Assembly (NCBI GenBank): GCA_051883095.1
Contig: JBJETB010000088.1
Location: 1 to 64,000 of the forward strand
DNA length: 64,000 nucleotides
From: SUG1106 sp051883095
GTDB taxonomy: Bacteria; Bacillota; Clostridia; Peptostreptococcales; Anaerovoracaceae
Reading direction: 5' to 3'
The position numbers and the translations under genes were made by a program. This document shows positions 53,001 to 61,224 of the stretch, piece by piece (position 1 is the first letter of the stretch; each line of letters begins with the position of its first letter). The notes beneath the pieces were generated by a model. That model did no database searches, was not told the DNA's origin, and saw nothing but the letters and a program-made list of their open reading frames with translations.

Positions 53001-54516
53001 TATTATCGGTCTCGTTGACAATCCAAAAAAGCAGATGCAGTATCCGTTAGAAATTAATTTGACTGATAAGGGGCATGTAGCAATTTATGGTGCTCCTACA
53101 ACAGGAAAAACAACACTGCTTAAGACTTTTGTATTGTCTCTTTGCTGCAGATATAGCCCTGATGAAGTTAATTTGTATATACTTGACTTCGGTGGATGGG
53201 GCATGAATGTATTCCTCGGTTATCCTCATGTGGGTGGAGTGATAATTGGAGATGAAAGAGAAAAAATGGAGAAGTTCATAACAATGATCTCTGAAAAAAT
53301 TTCTGAACGTAAACATCTCTTTGCAGCCGAAGGAGTAGGAAATATAAAGGAATATAATAGGATAGCACCTTCTCGGGTACCTGAGCTGGTCATAGTACTG
53401 GACAATTACAGCACAGCACTGGGGCATTTCCCGGAACTTGAGGATTTGATGATAAACCTCACGCGAGAAGGCGGAAATGTTGGAATGTATCTTGTTGCGA
53501 CATGTAGTTCCGCAATGTCACTTGGCTTCAAGGTATCACAAAATATTAGATACTCGTTGGCACTTCAGATGACGGATAAGGCGGATTACTCAACAATTCT
53601 TGGCAAGTCTGCAGCTATTTTGCCTTCAGTTTGCCCTGGTCGAGGTCTATGCGCAGAAGACGAAATTTTGGAATTTCAGACTGCACTTCCTTCTGTTGAG
53701 GCAGATGAGGCAGAGCGAAGCCGGGAAATTAAAAAAATAGGCAGTAGTATCATGAGTTCTTGGAAAGGTAAGAAAGCTGATGCCATTCCGATTATGCCCG
53801 ATGTGATACACCTTAGCGATTATTTTGATGAAAAAATATGTATAGGTCTTGATACCAAGGACTGCAGTAAGGTGATTATGCCTCTTGGGGACATACACAC
53901 GATGTTGATTTCAGGAACGATAGGTTCAGGAAAGACTACAATTTTAAGAGCGACAGCACTTCAGTGTGTGTCTGATTCAAAATGCGTTTTGGTTGATTCA
54001 ATTGCTCATGGGTTGGCTGCTGTAAAAAACGTCGCAGAATATTATTGTGACAATGCACTGGATTTTGACATTTATATGGAAAAGCTTGTTGTAGAACTGG
54101 AACGTAGGAGAAAAATTGTACAGGAAGGTTTATACGAAAATTTTGAAGGGATATTCATTATTATTGATGACTATTATTCTCTTTTCAAAGAAGTGGATAA
54201 TAAGACCATGGAGCGATTAGAAGCGGTAATAAGGCTTGGTAAAAACCTTAAAGTATATATAATCGCGGCTGCAAATAACGCAGATATTTCAAAACTATAT
54301 AATCAGGGTGAAGACTTTACAGTGGGGCTTGTAAATCAAAAGAATGGAATCATGATGGGAGGCTCGCCTAATGATCACAGTATTTTCAGTATAGATTTAC
54401 CTTATACAGAAAAAAGCAGAAAAATGAGTAAGAATGAAGGATTTTTAATAAATCAAAACAGCCTTGTAAAATTCAGGATTATTGATGATGAAAAAACTGA
54501 AAGTGAGGGAAAATGA
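50008..54516 (+). CDS. essC: type VII secretion ATPase EssC (FtsK/SpoIIIE family)
   Basis: 1502 residues with the complete EssC plan: N-terminal ubiquitin/FHA-like segment and a second FHA domain (about 105-180, FRIGRKNTSDLIISSPRVSG, RNGTFINGKRV), two membrane helices (about 248-290), then three FtsK-type ATPase domains: P-loops AGMTGSGKSEM (about 690), GAPTTGKTTLL (about 1027) and GTIGSGKTTIL (about 1303). The first has Walker B FLFIIIDEFAEF. It is the motor of type VIIb secretion at the membrane and recognises WXG100 substrates. AAGAGG precedes the ATG. FHA domains bind phosphothreonine, notable given the kinase downstream. Confidence 0.95.
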   Translation: MKLNIRVICSNYSLDYEVQEDKELVIDCNSADDFGCRKEDIKGSIKFVYSNGVWKAFCDGETFLNNDKPHIVEINGDELFTLSLNEKNRLFILPYYDELEKINVSLSNYEVFRIGRKNTSDLIISSPRVSGSHVVIAKEGEKYLLADDNSRNGTFINGKRVSGKTLEEGDVIYIDKQTIEYRENKLICSNIQGQVSTKESMLEGARKTNSIKDRKEYPLFKKSPRLKYELPKDEFVVQQPPTIGSKPEINWLAVLAAPIGMILIMIMVVVVMKGSTVSIVYTAPMSLLSIVTSVLNYKGQIKKHKKNEQTRIDVYNDHLYEIAGKCTDASQKQMKALLSVHPSTVECFNIVNSLERRLWERNFNDSDFMDLRVGTGSVETSFSIKVPNKTVKLEKDELQEKAYELEKKYSVLKDAPISFNIRKNISCGIIGDKKSSSKLAKNMVLQAVTHHSYDDLKIITLYGKEDSEWEFIKWLPHSFDAGREERFVGSNFFDAEKILKEFEEIIKTRKNDDASAHTNVTSEIQRPFYLFVITEKEYLEDNKILKFFSGRDDLNIGVIYVFDEINDLPKDCNVIIETKLDKGFMYMKNNVDIKKRFTFDRFSENDYESFARSMAPIRLYSSANNSTLPNSITFLEGYGVNMPEELPIGAWWQRAKTYQTMGVPIGVKENGEPFIFDIHERKHGPHGLVAGMTGSGKSEMVQSWILSMALKFSPQDVAFVLIDFKGTGLILPFSKLPHLAGTISDLDTNITRNLISLENELTRRKALLDKYGVNNISAYLKLREAGKAHENMPFLFIIIDEFAEFKEQFREFIPVINRIFAIGRTLGVFTVLLTQKPSGVVDDKMNANTRFRWCLKVANVADSKEMLHHPDAARITVPGRAYIQVGEDEIYEQIQSFWSGAPFDPDGRKRGTDGQISVVQTNGKRKRYILKPEEQSTVSGKTEIETIVEYISSYVKKRDIPDAQRIWTERLPEIIDLSKLIEIFKAEKTCSANDGISAIIGLVDNPKKQMQYPLEINLTDKGHVAIYGAPTTGKTTLLKTFVLSLCCRYSPDEVNLYILDFGGWGMNVFLGYPHVGGVIIGDEREKMEKFITMISEKISERKHLFAAEGVGNIKEYNRIAPSRVPELVIVLDNYSTALGHFPELEDLMINLTREGGNVGMYLVATCSSAMSLGFKVSQNIRYSLALQMTDKADYSTILGKSAAILPSVCPGRGLCAEDEILEFQTALPSVEADEAERSREIKKIGSSIMSSWKGKKADAIPIMPDVIHLSDYFDEKICIGLDTKDCSKVIMPLGDIHTMLISGTIGSGKTTILRATALQCVSDSKCVLVDSIAHGLAAVKNVAEYYCDNALDFDIYMEKLVVELERRRKIVQEGLYENFEGIFIIIDDYYSLFKEVDNKTMERLEAVIRLGKNLKVYIIAAANNADISKLYNQGEDFTVGLVNQKNGIMMGGSPNDHSIFSIDLPYTEKSRKMSKNEGFLINQNSLVKFRIIDDEKTESEGK

Positions 54517-54517
54517 T

Positions 54518-54754
54518 TTGGAAAATAAATCGATAATAACCCTAAAATACGGCGTGAATTCAATCGATGTGGAAGTATCACTGGAACTCAGACTATCTGA
54601 ACTTGAGAGCTTACTGCCCGAAATAATGTTGGATTGTGGACTGGGAGAACCAAACAAAAAAGTTTCTTTAAGATTACAGGGCAAAGCCCTCGACAGTGAT
54701 AGAACGTTTCGAGAATTATCCCTTTGGGATGGAACAATTTTAACTATAAGTTAA
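54518..54754 (+). CDS. esaB: EsaB/YukD-like ubiquitin-fold protein
   Basis: About 78 residues with a ubiquitin-like pattern (IITLKYGVNSIDVEV strand, LRLSELESLLPEIM helix, KVSLRLQGKALDSDRTFRELSLWDGTILTIS). EsaB/YukD is a core cytoplasmic component of type VIIb systems. I take the TTG at 54518, one base after the essC stop and 6 bases after GTGAGGGA; longer frames would overlap essC. Coupled to essC. Confidence 0.85.
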   Translation: MENKSIITLKYGVNSIDVEVSLELRLSELESLLPEIMLDCGLGEPNKKVSLRLQGKALDSDRTFRELSLWDGTILTIS

Positions 54755-54795
54755 TTTAAGGCTTCTGCCTTGAAATAGAAAGGAGACAAACAAAT

Positions 54796-55092
54796 ATGGC
54801 TATTATTCAAGTAACACCAGAATTATTAATGAGCAAATCCAACGAGGTAAGAAATCTCAAAGCAAATCACGATGAAACTATGGCAAAGCTCAGACAGCTT
54901 GTTCTGGCACTTAATGAGCAGTGGAAGGGTGAAGCTCAGGATGCTTTTGTGGCAAAATTTGAGAGCATGCAGCCTACATTTAACAACTTTTCTGAAATGC
55001 TTGAAAGGTACGCTCAACTTATGGATACGGCTGCCAAGGAACTTCAGGCAACAGACCAGACTTTAAAGGGCAAGATACAAAGTTTTGGCTAA
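54796..55092 (+). CDS. esxA: WXG100 family secreted protein (EsxA-like)
   Basis: 98 residues forming a helical hairpin with the Trp-x-Gly turn QWKGEAQ at about residue 44, and no signal peptide: the standard type VII substrate and core factor. GAAAGGAG precedes the ATG. It is followed by a strong hairpin, which would favour high EsxA expression. Confidence 0.93.
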   Translation: MAIIQVTPELLMSKSNEVRNLKANHDETMAKLRQLVLALNEQWKGEAQDAFVAKFESMQPTFNNFSEMLERYAQLMDTAAKELQATDQTLKGKIQSFG

Positions 55093-55107
55093 TAGCATAT
55101 GTTTGAT

Positions 55108-55134
55108 GATGCCTGCCCGATGTGGGCAGGCATC
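55108..55134 (+). terminator. strong hairpin after esxA without T-run
   Basis: GATGCCTGCCC and GGGCAGGCATC pair perfectly around GATGT. No T-run follows, so it is more likely an mRNA 3'-end stabiliser or attenuator than a full terminator. Confidence 0.55.
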
Positions 55135-55162
55135 TTAGGTGCAAGTATTTCAAAGCGAAAGA

Positions 55163-56005
55163 ATGAAAATGAAAGTAATATATGAGGCGAGAGTCAACCA
55201 AGGAAAACGAAGAGAAAACAACGAGGATAATATTTATATAAATGGACAGTTTTTACCACGAGAAAGTGCATCAGAAAAAACCTTTTCCGGTGATAACAAA
55301 GAGGAACTTCAGATATACGGTGTATGCGACGGACTTGGCGGTGAAGCTTTTGGCGAGGAAGCTGCTTATATTATGGCAAGTACACTGGGGAAGTATCAGA
55401 AACTTTTGCTCTCAATCAATTATCATAATATAGATAAATATGTGGAGAGCTGTATTAACGAGGCTAATAATCTTGTCTGCGAGAAGTCCTATATGGAGGG
55501 TGGTGTCAGGATAGGCACGACACTTGCTTTAGTGTGCATAGAAAGGGAAAAGATGCACATTTGCAGTATAGGTGACAGCAGAGTTTATCTTTTTAGGAAG
55601 AATAGACTTACGCAAATTACAGAAGACCACACACAGGCTGTGCGTGCATATAAAATGGGAATCATCACAAAAGATGAAATAAAAACGCACCCTCATAGAA
55701 ATAAGCTGACACAACACATCGGAATAAGTCCAGAAGAACTAGAAATTACTCCATACAAAAATCTAATCAGACTAAATGATAGTGATATTGTGCTTATTTG
55801 CAGTGACGGACTGACAGATATGGTGTCTGATGGCGAGATTGAACATATGCTTAAACAGAATGTACAGCTTTATGAAAAAGCAGATCTTCTGTTGAATAAA
55901 GCCCTTGATAATGGAGGCCGTGATAATATCTCAATTGTTCTCCTGCAAATTGAAAAGGATAAAACGCTTTTTGATATATTCAAAAAACAGAGGGATAAGG
56001 AATGA
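55163..56005 (+). CDS. PP2C-family Ser/Thr protein phosphatase
   Basis: 280 residues: NQGKRRENNEDN near the start, GVCDGLGGEAFGEEAA metal site, GTTLALVCIE, SIGDSRVYLFR, LICSDGLTDMVSDGEI and GGRDNISIVLL, the complete PP2C metal-ligand set. It should remove phosphate from proteins phosphorylated by the kinase whose gene overlaps it by 4 bp. Start at 55163 or 55169; neither has a strong ribosome site. Replaces, in position, the genes for EssB/EssA/EsaA found in staphylococcal loci. Confidence 0.9.
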   Translation: MKMKVIYEARVNQGKRRENNEDNIYINGQFLPRESASEKTFSGDNKEELQIYGVCDGLGGEAFGEEAAYIMASTLGKYQKLLLSINYHNIDKYVESCINEANNLVCEKSYMEGGVRIGTTLALVCIEREKMHICSIGDSRVYLFRKNRLTQITEDHTQAVRAYKMGIITKDEIKTHPHRNKLTQHIGISPEELEITPYKNLIRLNDSDIVLICSDGLTDMVSDGEIEHMLKQNVQLYEKADLLLNKALDNGGRDNISIVLLQIEKDKTLFDIFKKQRDKE

Positions 56006-57954
56006 ATACATTTTTAAATGGTAAGTACAGGAAGGTAAAAACAATCGGAAGCGGTGGTATGGGAACCGTGTATCTGGTTGAAAACACTGCTTTGGGTACC
56101 CAATGGGCAATTAAAGCAATAAGAAAAAAAGAGTCAGATAATTTCGATTTGCTTGCAGAACCGAACATACTGAAAAAACTTAATCATCCTGCACTGCCCA
56201 GGATTATCGACATTGATGAAGACGAAGAAAACCTATATATAGTTGAGGATTACATAGAAGGAACACCGCTGGATAAGCAGCTTGGTGTAAAGAAAAAGTT
56301 TGATGAGGCAACGGTAATTGAATGGGCGAAGCAGCTCTGCAATATTTTAATATATCTTCACAACCAAAAGCCTAACCCTGTAATATACAGGGATATGAAA
56401 CCGTCAAACATTATTGTAAGTGCAGATAATGTTGTAAAGGTAATTGACTTTGGTATTGCCAGAGAGTTCAAAACAGATAGCGGAAGTGACACTAGCTATA
56501 TGGGAACCAGAGGATATGCTGCGCCAGAACAATATGGAACCAGCCAGACAGATGCCAGGACTGATATCTATTCTCTGGGCGCAACTATGTATCACCTTCT
56601 GACCGGAATCAGCCCTAACGAACCTCCATATGAGTTTAGACCGCTGAAACAGGTGGATTCATATTTTTCGGAGGGAATAGAACATATTGTAGCTAAATGT
56701 GTTCAGAATAATCCAGATATGAGATATCAGTCCGCAGAGGAACTTCTATATGATCTGGACAATATTCATATTTTTAATGATAGATACAAGGCTTTTCAAA
56801 GAAAAGAAAAAACAAAAAAGATTCTTCAGGTTGCTTTAATTATGTGGTTTAGTGCTTTGGTAGTGTTCGGTACAACCTTAATGATTACAGAAAAAAATGA
56901 AGCCTGCCAGCAGCTTATAGAAGAAGGTTTTAAATCAGTACAGCTCTATAAATTAGAAAGTGCGGAGACAAGTTTTAGTGATGCTATTAAACTCAATGAC
57001 GATATTTTTCAAGCGTACTATGGTCTGGCACAGATCAAATATTTGAAAGGCAAAGATGATGAAGCGATAGAGTACCTGCTGAGTATCTCATCAGAACATC
57101 CCGGAATGGAGACTGATGGTGGGTATAACTATTTTCTTGGGACAATCTATTTTGACAGAAGAAATTATGAAAACGCCATCGGATACCTAAAAAAAGCAGT
57201 AGAAGCAGATAGCAGCGATGAAGTCTATTTAAGAGATTTGGCTGTAAGTTACGCAAGAACAGGTGAACTGGAATATGCAAAATCGCTTCTGAACGAAGTT
57301 GAGCCTATTGCAGAAGATGAGGATACCCTCACTTATATCAATGGCGAAATTCTCTTGGCACAGGGAGAGAAAGATGAGGCGGTAAAATATTTTAATAGGA
57401 CAATTGATACGACGAACAATGAACAGCTAAAGAGAAGGTCATTTCTGTCATTATCGGATTTATATAAAGAGGATCGCAATTCTGTGACAGGAGCTCTGAA
57501 AAAACAGATAAAAGTTCTTGAAGATGCTGAGAAATCTCTGGCAAATAAAGACGATATTGTAATTATTGAGAGTCTTGCTGAGGCATATTATGCAGATAAA
57601 GCTTACAATAAGTCTGCAGATAAGTTTGAAAGATTGCTTGAGCTTGGGTATAACCGAGCCTATATTTACAGAAATCTGGCGATAATTAATCAGCTGAATG
57701 GTGACTATAAAGCTGCAGAGGAGTGCCTGGACGAGATGAAAGCAGAGTACCCTGATGAGTATACATGCTATCTACAGTATGCGTATCTGTATTTGGAGAA
57801 GGAAAACAAAAAACCTCAGGCGAGCCGTAATTATTCCTCTGTAGTCAGTTACTATAACCAGGCAGTAAATTTTGCTCCGGAAGGTGAGAGAACATCAGAT
57901 CTGCTTCCTTTGGCTGGCAAGATAAAAGAACTGAGAGCTAAAGGATGGTTGTAG
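56002..57954 (+). CDS. membrane Ser/Thr protein kinase with extracytoplasmic TPR domain
   Basis: 650 residues: PknB-like kinase (about 8-255) with intact catalytic set, GSGGMGTVY glycine loop, Lys38 in WAIKAI, Asp131 in YRDMKPSN, Asp149 in DFG and APEQ; one membrane helix (about 274-293, VALIMWFSALVVFGTTLMI); then about 350 residues of TPR repeats (for example AIGYLKKAVEADSSDEVYLRDLAVSYARTG), outside by topology. Domain order is that of EssB/YukC, in which the kinase domain is dead; here it looks active. With the PP2C upstream it forms a reversible phosphorylation pair. Confidence 0.92.
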   Translation: MNTFLNGKYRKVKTIGSGGMGTVYLVENTALGTQWAIKAIRKKESDNFDLLAEPNILKKLNHPALPRIIDIDEDEENLYIVEDYIEGTPLDKQLGVKKKFDEATVIEWAKQLCNILIYLHNQKPNPVIYRDMKPSNIIVSADNVVKVIDFGIAREFKTDSGSDTSYMGTRGYAAPEQYGTSQTDARTDIYSLGATMYHLLTGISPNEPPYEFRPLKQVDSYFSEGIEHIVAKCVQNNPDMRYQSAEELLYDLDNIHIFNDRYKAFQRKEKTKKILQVALIMWFSALVVFGTTLMITEKNEACQQLIEEGFKSVQLYKLESAETSFSDAIKLNDDIFQAYYGLAQIKYLKGKDDEAIEYLLSISSEHPGMETDGGYNYFLGTIYFDRRNYENAIGYLKKAVEADSSDEVYLRDLAVSYARTGELEYAKSLLNEVEPIAEDEDTLTYINGEILLAQGEKDEAVKYFNRTIDTTNNEQLKRRSFLSLSDLYKEDRNSVTGALKKQIKVLEDAEKSLANKDDIVIIESLAEAYYADKAYNKSADKFERLLELGYNRAYIYRNLAIINQLNGDYKAAEECLDEMKAEYPDEYTCYLQYAYLYLEKENKKPQASRNYSSVVSYYNQAVNFAPEGERTSDLLPLAGKIKELRAKGWL

Positions 57955-57966
57955 GAGGGAAAGACA

Positions 57967-58407
57967 ATGTATATAGGAAAAGGATTAGTTCTCATCGTTA
58001 TCGGAATTATGGGAATTATTGCAACAATTATATGGGTTACATCAGATAGAAAACTACGAAATCAAAGAGAAGCTGATATTGTAAAAGAGGCTGTCAGTCA
58101 AAACATAGGCGAGGCACTGTCGGTTGCTCTTGATGTAATGGCAGATGAAAATGAGACAGAAAGTCTGTTTGGAAACAAAAACACAGTTGGAATAAATCCG
58201 AAAGGTACGGAAAATATGGATATGAAAGTGCCACAAAATAAGGCATCAGATATGACAGATGGTCTTACTCAAGGGCTTACCCAAGGTCTTACCCAAGGGG
58301 CGACAGATGAGTTTACCCAAGGTTTAACAGAAGGACATTCAGATGAGCTAACTGAAGGACTTGCAGCGGATGACGGGACACAAGGACTGACCAGAGGATT
58401 GATGTAA
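57967..58407 (+). CDS. small membrane protein with Thr-containing GLTQ/GLTEG repeat tail
   Basis: 146 residues: one N-terminal membrane helix (about 5-25, LVLIVIGIMGIIATIIWV), a charged middle, and a tail (about 97-146) built of imperfect repeats GLTQ-GLTQ-GLTQ, FTQGLTEG, ELTEGL, TQGLTRGL. The DNA is repetitive too (CTTACCCAAGGT units, 58260-58330). The repeated Thr next to Gly-Leu and acidic residues would suit phosphorylation by the upstream kinase and capture by the EssC FHA domain; that is inference. No family recognised. GTAGGAGGG precedes the ATG. Confidence 0.75.
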   Translation: MYIGKGLVLIVIGIMGIIATIIWVTSDRKLRNQREADIVKEAVSQNIGEALSVALDVMADENETESLFGNKNTVGINPKGTENMDMKVPQNKASDMTDGLTQGLTQGLTQGATDEFTQGLTEGHSDELTEGLAADDGTQGLTRGLM

Positions 58408-58421
58408 AAAGGAGTACCAGA

Positions 58422-58850
58422 ATGTTTGACAACAAATTGGAATTAATATGCACAATTGCTGTTGCGGTATGTGCAATATTGGGAATAGTGCTTAGTTACT
58501 TGACCTTGCGTAGAGCAAACTATATTGCGGCGCATGAGTTTCTTACAAGCTTGGAATCTCCGGATTTTATTGCAATAAGAAAGAGAGTAATAAATCTAAA
58601 GCAGCCAATCACCGTAGATAATGAAGATGCAGCAGCCATCGTAAACTTTTTTCAGCATTGGGGCTTAATGGCTGAGAAAAAATATTTGCCTATGTGGGTT
58701 TTTGATTCAGGTTCAGGCGCAGGAACAATAAGAATGTATGACTGCACGAAAGATTATATTCAGTTGATGAGGGAAACACAGGAGGACGATACCTATGCTG
58801 ATAAATTTGAGCAGTTATATAATGCAATTCAAGCTAGAAAAGCTCAATAG
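58422..58850 (+). CDS. DUF4760-like membrane protein
   Basis: 142 residues: N-terminal membrane helix (about 6-28) followed by RRANYIAAHEFLTSLESPDFIAIRKRVI and IVNFFQHWGLMAEKKYLPMWVF, a pattern I associate with DUF4760 proteins. Function unknown. AAAGGAG upstream and 14 bp spacing place it in the T7SS operon. Confidence 0.65.
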   Translation: MFDNKLELICTIAVAVCAILGIVLSYLTLRRANYIAAHEFLTSLESPDFIAIRKRVINLKQPITVDNEDAAAIVNFFQHWGLMAEKKYLPMWVFDSGSGAGTIRMYDCTKDYIQLMRETQEDDTYADKFEQLYNAIQARKAQ

Positions 58851-58910
58851 GTTAAATATGTAGCTATGAAGTGTGAAGCGTAAAGTTTTGAATTAAATGG
58901 GAAGGGTAAA

Positions 58911-59579
58911 ATGGAAAAATTAAGATACTTAATCGTATTAGTGTTTGTAATCTGCCTCTGCGCCTGTAACGGCAGCACCAATCTGGACGAGCTTCTGGAA
59001 TTGGGTGTTAAGTATCTGGATGTGCATAACTACGAAGAGGCAATCATTACTTTTGAAAAAGCCATAGAGATTGATGAGAAATGTGAGCAGGCTTATATGG
59101 GTTTGGCAGATGCCTATTTCGGAAATGGCGATATTGGCTCCGCAAGAAGCATTTTGGAGAAAGGGTCAAAATTAACTGATAGCAATGAAATAAAAAATAG
59201 GCTTGAAGCGCTGGATGCAGAAATAAAAAACAAATATGACAATCCATTGTTGAGCAGTAAAGATATAAAAGATGTGTATGTAGAAAATTCAATGTGTAAT
59301 ATTGTACTGGATTTGAAAGCATCAGATAGGTTTTCTAACACTAATACGCTGATAAGTACTTTTAGTGAAGAAAATATTGATATATATTCAGCATTATCTG
59401 CAATTAGCATTTGGAAAAAGGAAAATGTCTATAGGGAAAACCAAAGCAATGAAATTATTCTTGGCTTCCCTTGTGAAGGGTTGGAAGGAAAACAGATCTC
59501 TGTAGTCTTGCTGACAATTAACAGTGACTATGATTTAGTTGGAATTTCAAATATTGATATGGTTGTACCTGAAAGATGA
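58911..59579 (+). CDS. TPR lipoprotein 1
   Basis: 222 residues. Lipoprotein signal (LIVLVFVICLCAC, Cys at about residue 19) then NLDELLELGVKYLDVHNYEEAI, a TPR pair (about 26-95), and a C-terminal domain of about 120 residues that I do not recognise. Nearly the same protein begins at 63409 (305 identical bases in the middle). First of the lipoprotein series; surface-anchored. Confidence 0.85.
   Translation: MEKLRYLIVLVFVICLCACNGSTNLDELLELGVKYLDVHNYEEAIITFEKAIEIDEKCEQAYMGLADAYFGNGDIGSARSILEKGSKLTDSNEIKNRLEALDAEIKNKYDNPLLSSKDIKDVYVENSMCNIVLDLKASDRFSNTNTLISTFSEENIDIYSALSAISIWKKENVYRENQSNEIILGFPCEGLEGKQISVVLLTINSDYDLVGISNIDMVVPER
59070..59374 (+). repeat. 305-bp block identical to 63568-63872
   Basis: Read by eye, these two blocks inside lipoproteins 1 and 5 show no difference, while flanking bases differ at scattered positions on both sides. 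This indicates recent duplication or gene conversion. Confidence 0.8.
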
Positions 59580-59618
59580 AACAATTTAAATATTGTTTAA
59601 GACAAGGAGAAAGTAAAA

Positions 59619-60728
59619 ATGAAGGAAATAAGATTTTTAATAGCATTATTATTAGTAATCTGCCTCTGCGCCTGCGGCGGCAGTTCAAAGTATGACAACA
59701 TGTCGTTAGACGAACTCCTTGATTTGGGTACGAAATATCTGCAAGAGGAAAACTACAAGGAAGCAGTTATTGTATTCGAAAAAGCGATTGTAATTGATGA
59801 GAAGTGTGTGGATGCATACATAGGATTGGCAGACGCATATATCTGCACCGAAGAATATGACAAGGCAGAGAAAATCCTGAAAAAAGGTTACGAGATTACC
59901 GGAGATGAGAAGCTAAAGGAAATGCTGAATGGCTTGGAATCCGGACAGATCAATACTTCTTCTGTGCCGGTCAACACATACAATGCAACGGAGTTCATTT
60001 ACAGATCTAAATATTATGGTTTTGAAGATATGACGGAAGCAGAGCGCCAGATAATCAATGTGGTTGGAACAGCGGTTATTAACAATAATATGGAGTCCAT
60101 GTACGATATTCTTGATGACTATTCATGTGAAATGCTTTCTTTTTCCAATACTTCTAAGTACACGATGTGGAATGATTATAAGATGGAGATTTTGTTTCGA
60201 CCATACGAGGACGATGAAGATGGAGATTGCGTCGGCTCAATTGAAGTAGAGTTACGTGCTGAAAATGGATCCGGTTTTTTAGGGAGTATCTATCATACAT
60301 ATGCAGTCACAACAGAAGGAAGAGATTGTTGGTTTGATTATTATTACGACACCAGTTGGGGTACCTGCCCATGTGTTGATTGGCAATGGAATGGAGAAGT
60401 TCTTTTTAACAGAGTGCTTAAAACGCTTTGGCACAGCTCTGATGGTGCAACAATTGAAGACTATGAGGATACGAAAGACGTAGGCGTAATGAAGGACTGC
60501 CTTCGTGATGGACAATTTATTAAAACAGGACACTATGTGGAAATCGAGAATAAATACCCTGAATTTAATCATGATGTAATTAATGAAACTGTAAGCATAT
60601 ATGCAGATGGTGTTCTAATGGAAGAAGACGGCGTTGTAGTAGACGACAACTACAGCGTCGCTAATATCAAAGGTGAACGTTGGGGTGGCGTTAAAGATCA
60701 GTCATATCTTGATCGTCTTTTCTGGTAA
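59619..60728 (+). CDS. TPR lipoprotein 2
   Basis: 369 residues. Lipobox ICLCAC (Cys about 19), the shared YDNMSLDELLDLGTKYLQEENY segment and TPRs (about 30-105), then a different C-terminus of about 250 residues rich in Asp, Tyr and Trp (DCWFDYYYDTSWGTCPCVDWQWNGE), not recognised. AAGGAG upstream. Confidence 0.85.
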   Translation: MKEIRFLIALLLVICLCACGGSSKYDNMSLDELLDLGTKYLQEENYKEAVIVFEKAIVIDEKCVDAYIGLADAYICTEEYDKAEKILKKGYEITGDEKLKEMLNGLESGQINTSSVPVNTYNATEFIYRSKYYGFEDMTEAERQIINVVGTAVINNNMESMYDILDDYSCEMLSFSNTSKYTMWNDYKMEILFRPYEDDEDGDCVGSIEVELRAENGSGFLGSIYHTYAVTTEGRDCWFDYYYDTSWGTCPCVDWQWNGEVLFNRVLKTLWHSSDGATIEDYEDTKDVGVMKDCLRDGQFIKTGHYVEIENKYPEFNHDVINETVSIYADGVLMEEDGVVVDDNYSVANIKGERWGGVKDQSYLDRLFW

Positions 60729-60763
60729 AATCCAGGACTACCTAAGTATGCCTTGTGCTGTAA

Positions 60764-61006
60764 AAATGTCGAAAAGCAGGGGAAAAACTCTTACAGTGGC
60801 CTACAATCAGATTATTTGATTTCGCTCATTATTCGAAATATCTAAAACGCCATTATTATCAATTATCGGGCAAGTGGTACGAAGGGTTTTTAGCTTACCG
60901 ACTTCTTATCCAAGGAACGGATTATGTTGAAAGCATTAAACGATATTTCAACTGGTCCGATTATCAAGATTGTTTAACTCGGTTTGGAATTACTGTATTC
61001 AAATAA
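60764..61006 (+). pseudogene. possible C-terminal gene remnant (81 codons, no start)
   Basis: An open frame without ATG ends at TAA 61004 and reads HYYQLSGKWYEGFLAYRLL...YFNWSDYQDCLTRFG, with protein-like composition and aromatic periodicity. It looks like the tail of a lost gene. No family recognised. It takes up half of the 496-base gap between lipoproteins 2 and 3. Confidence 0.4.
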
Positions 61007-61130
61007 GCAAATATCAAACTTGAGAATGCCGTAAAGATGAGTGAATAGAAGGTGATTGAAACATGATGTACACAGTAGTGTGGACGATTCGTCATAATGT
61101 AATAAAATATATTGTTGTGATAAAGACAGA

Positions 61131-61199
61131 AACTTCATCAGTGAAACCGAGTACGATGGCAACGGCAAAGTAACCGGCAAAACAGAGCATGACAAATAA
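61131..61199 (+). pseudogene. remnant of a YD-repeat lipoprotein tail
   Basis: The frame reads NFISETEYDGNGKVTGKTEHDK and stops at 61197. It resembles the ETEYDDKGKECRTIYYDGNGE tail of lipoprotein 4 (62194-63342), so it is probably the last piece of a deleted paralogue. Confidence 0.5.
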
Positions 61200-61224
61200 T
61201 CACATTGACGCGGAGGAAAGTTAA

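Noticed and set aside
58258..58400. Short DNA repeats considered as a CRISPR or VNTR array
   Set aside because: Units are in frame within a coding sequence and lack spacers; treated as protein repeats. No CRISPR array was seen anywhere in the window.
59047..59410. Minus-strand frames repeated at 63545-63839
   Set aside because: They recur only because lipoprotein genes 1 and 5 share identical DNA; no ribosome site or sensible product.
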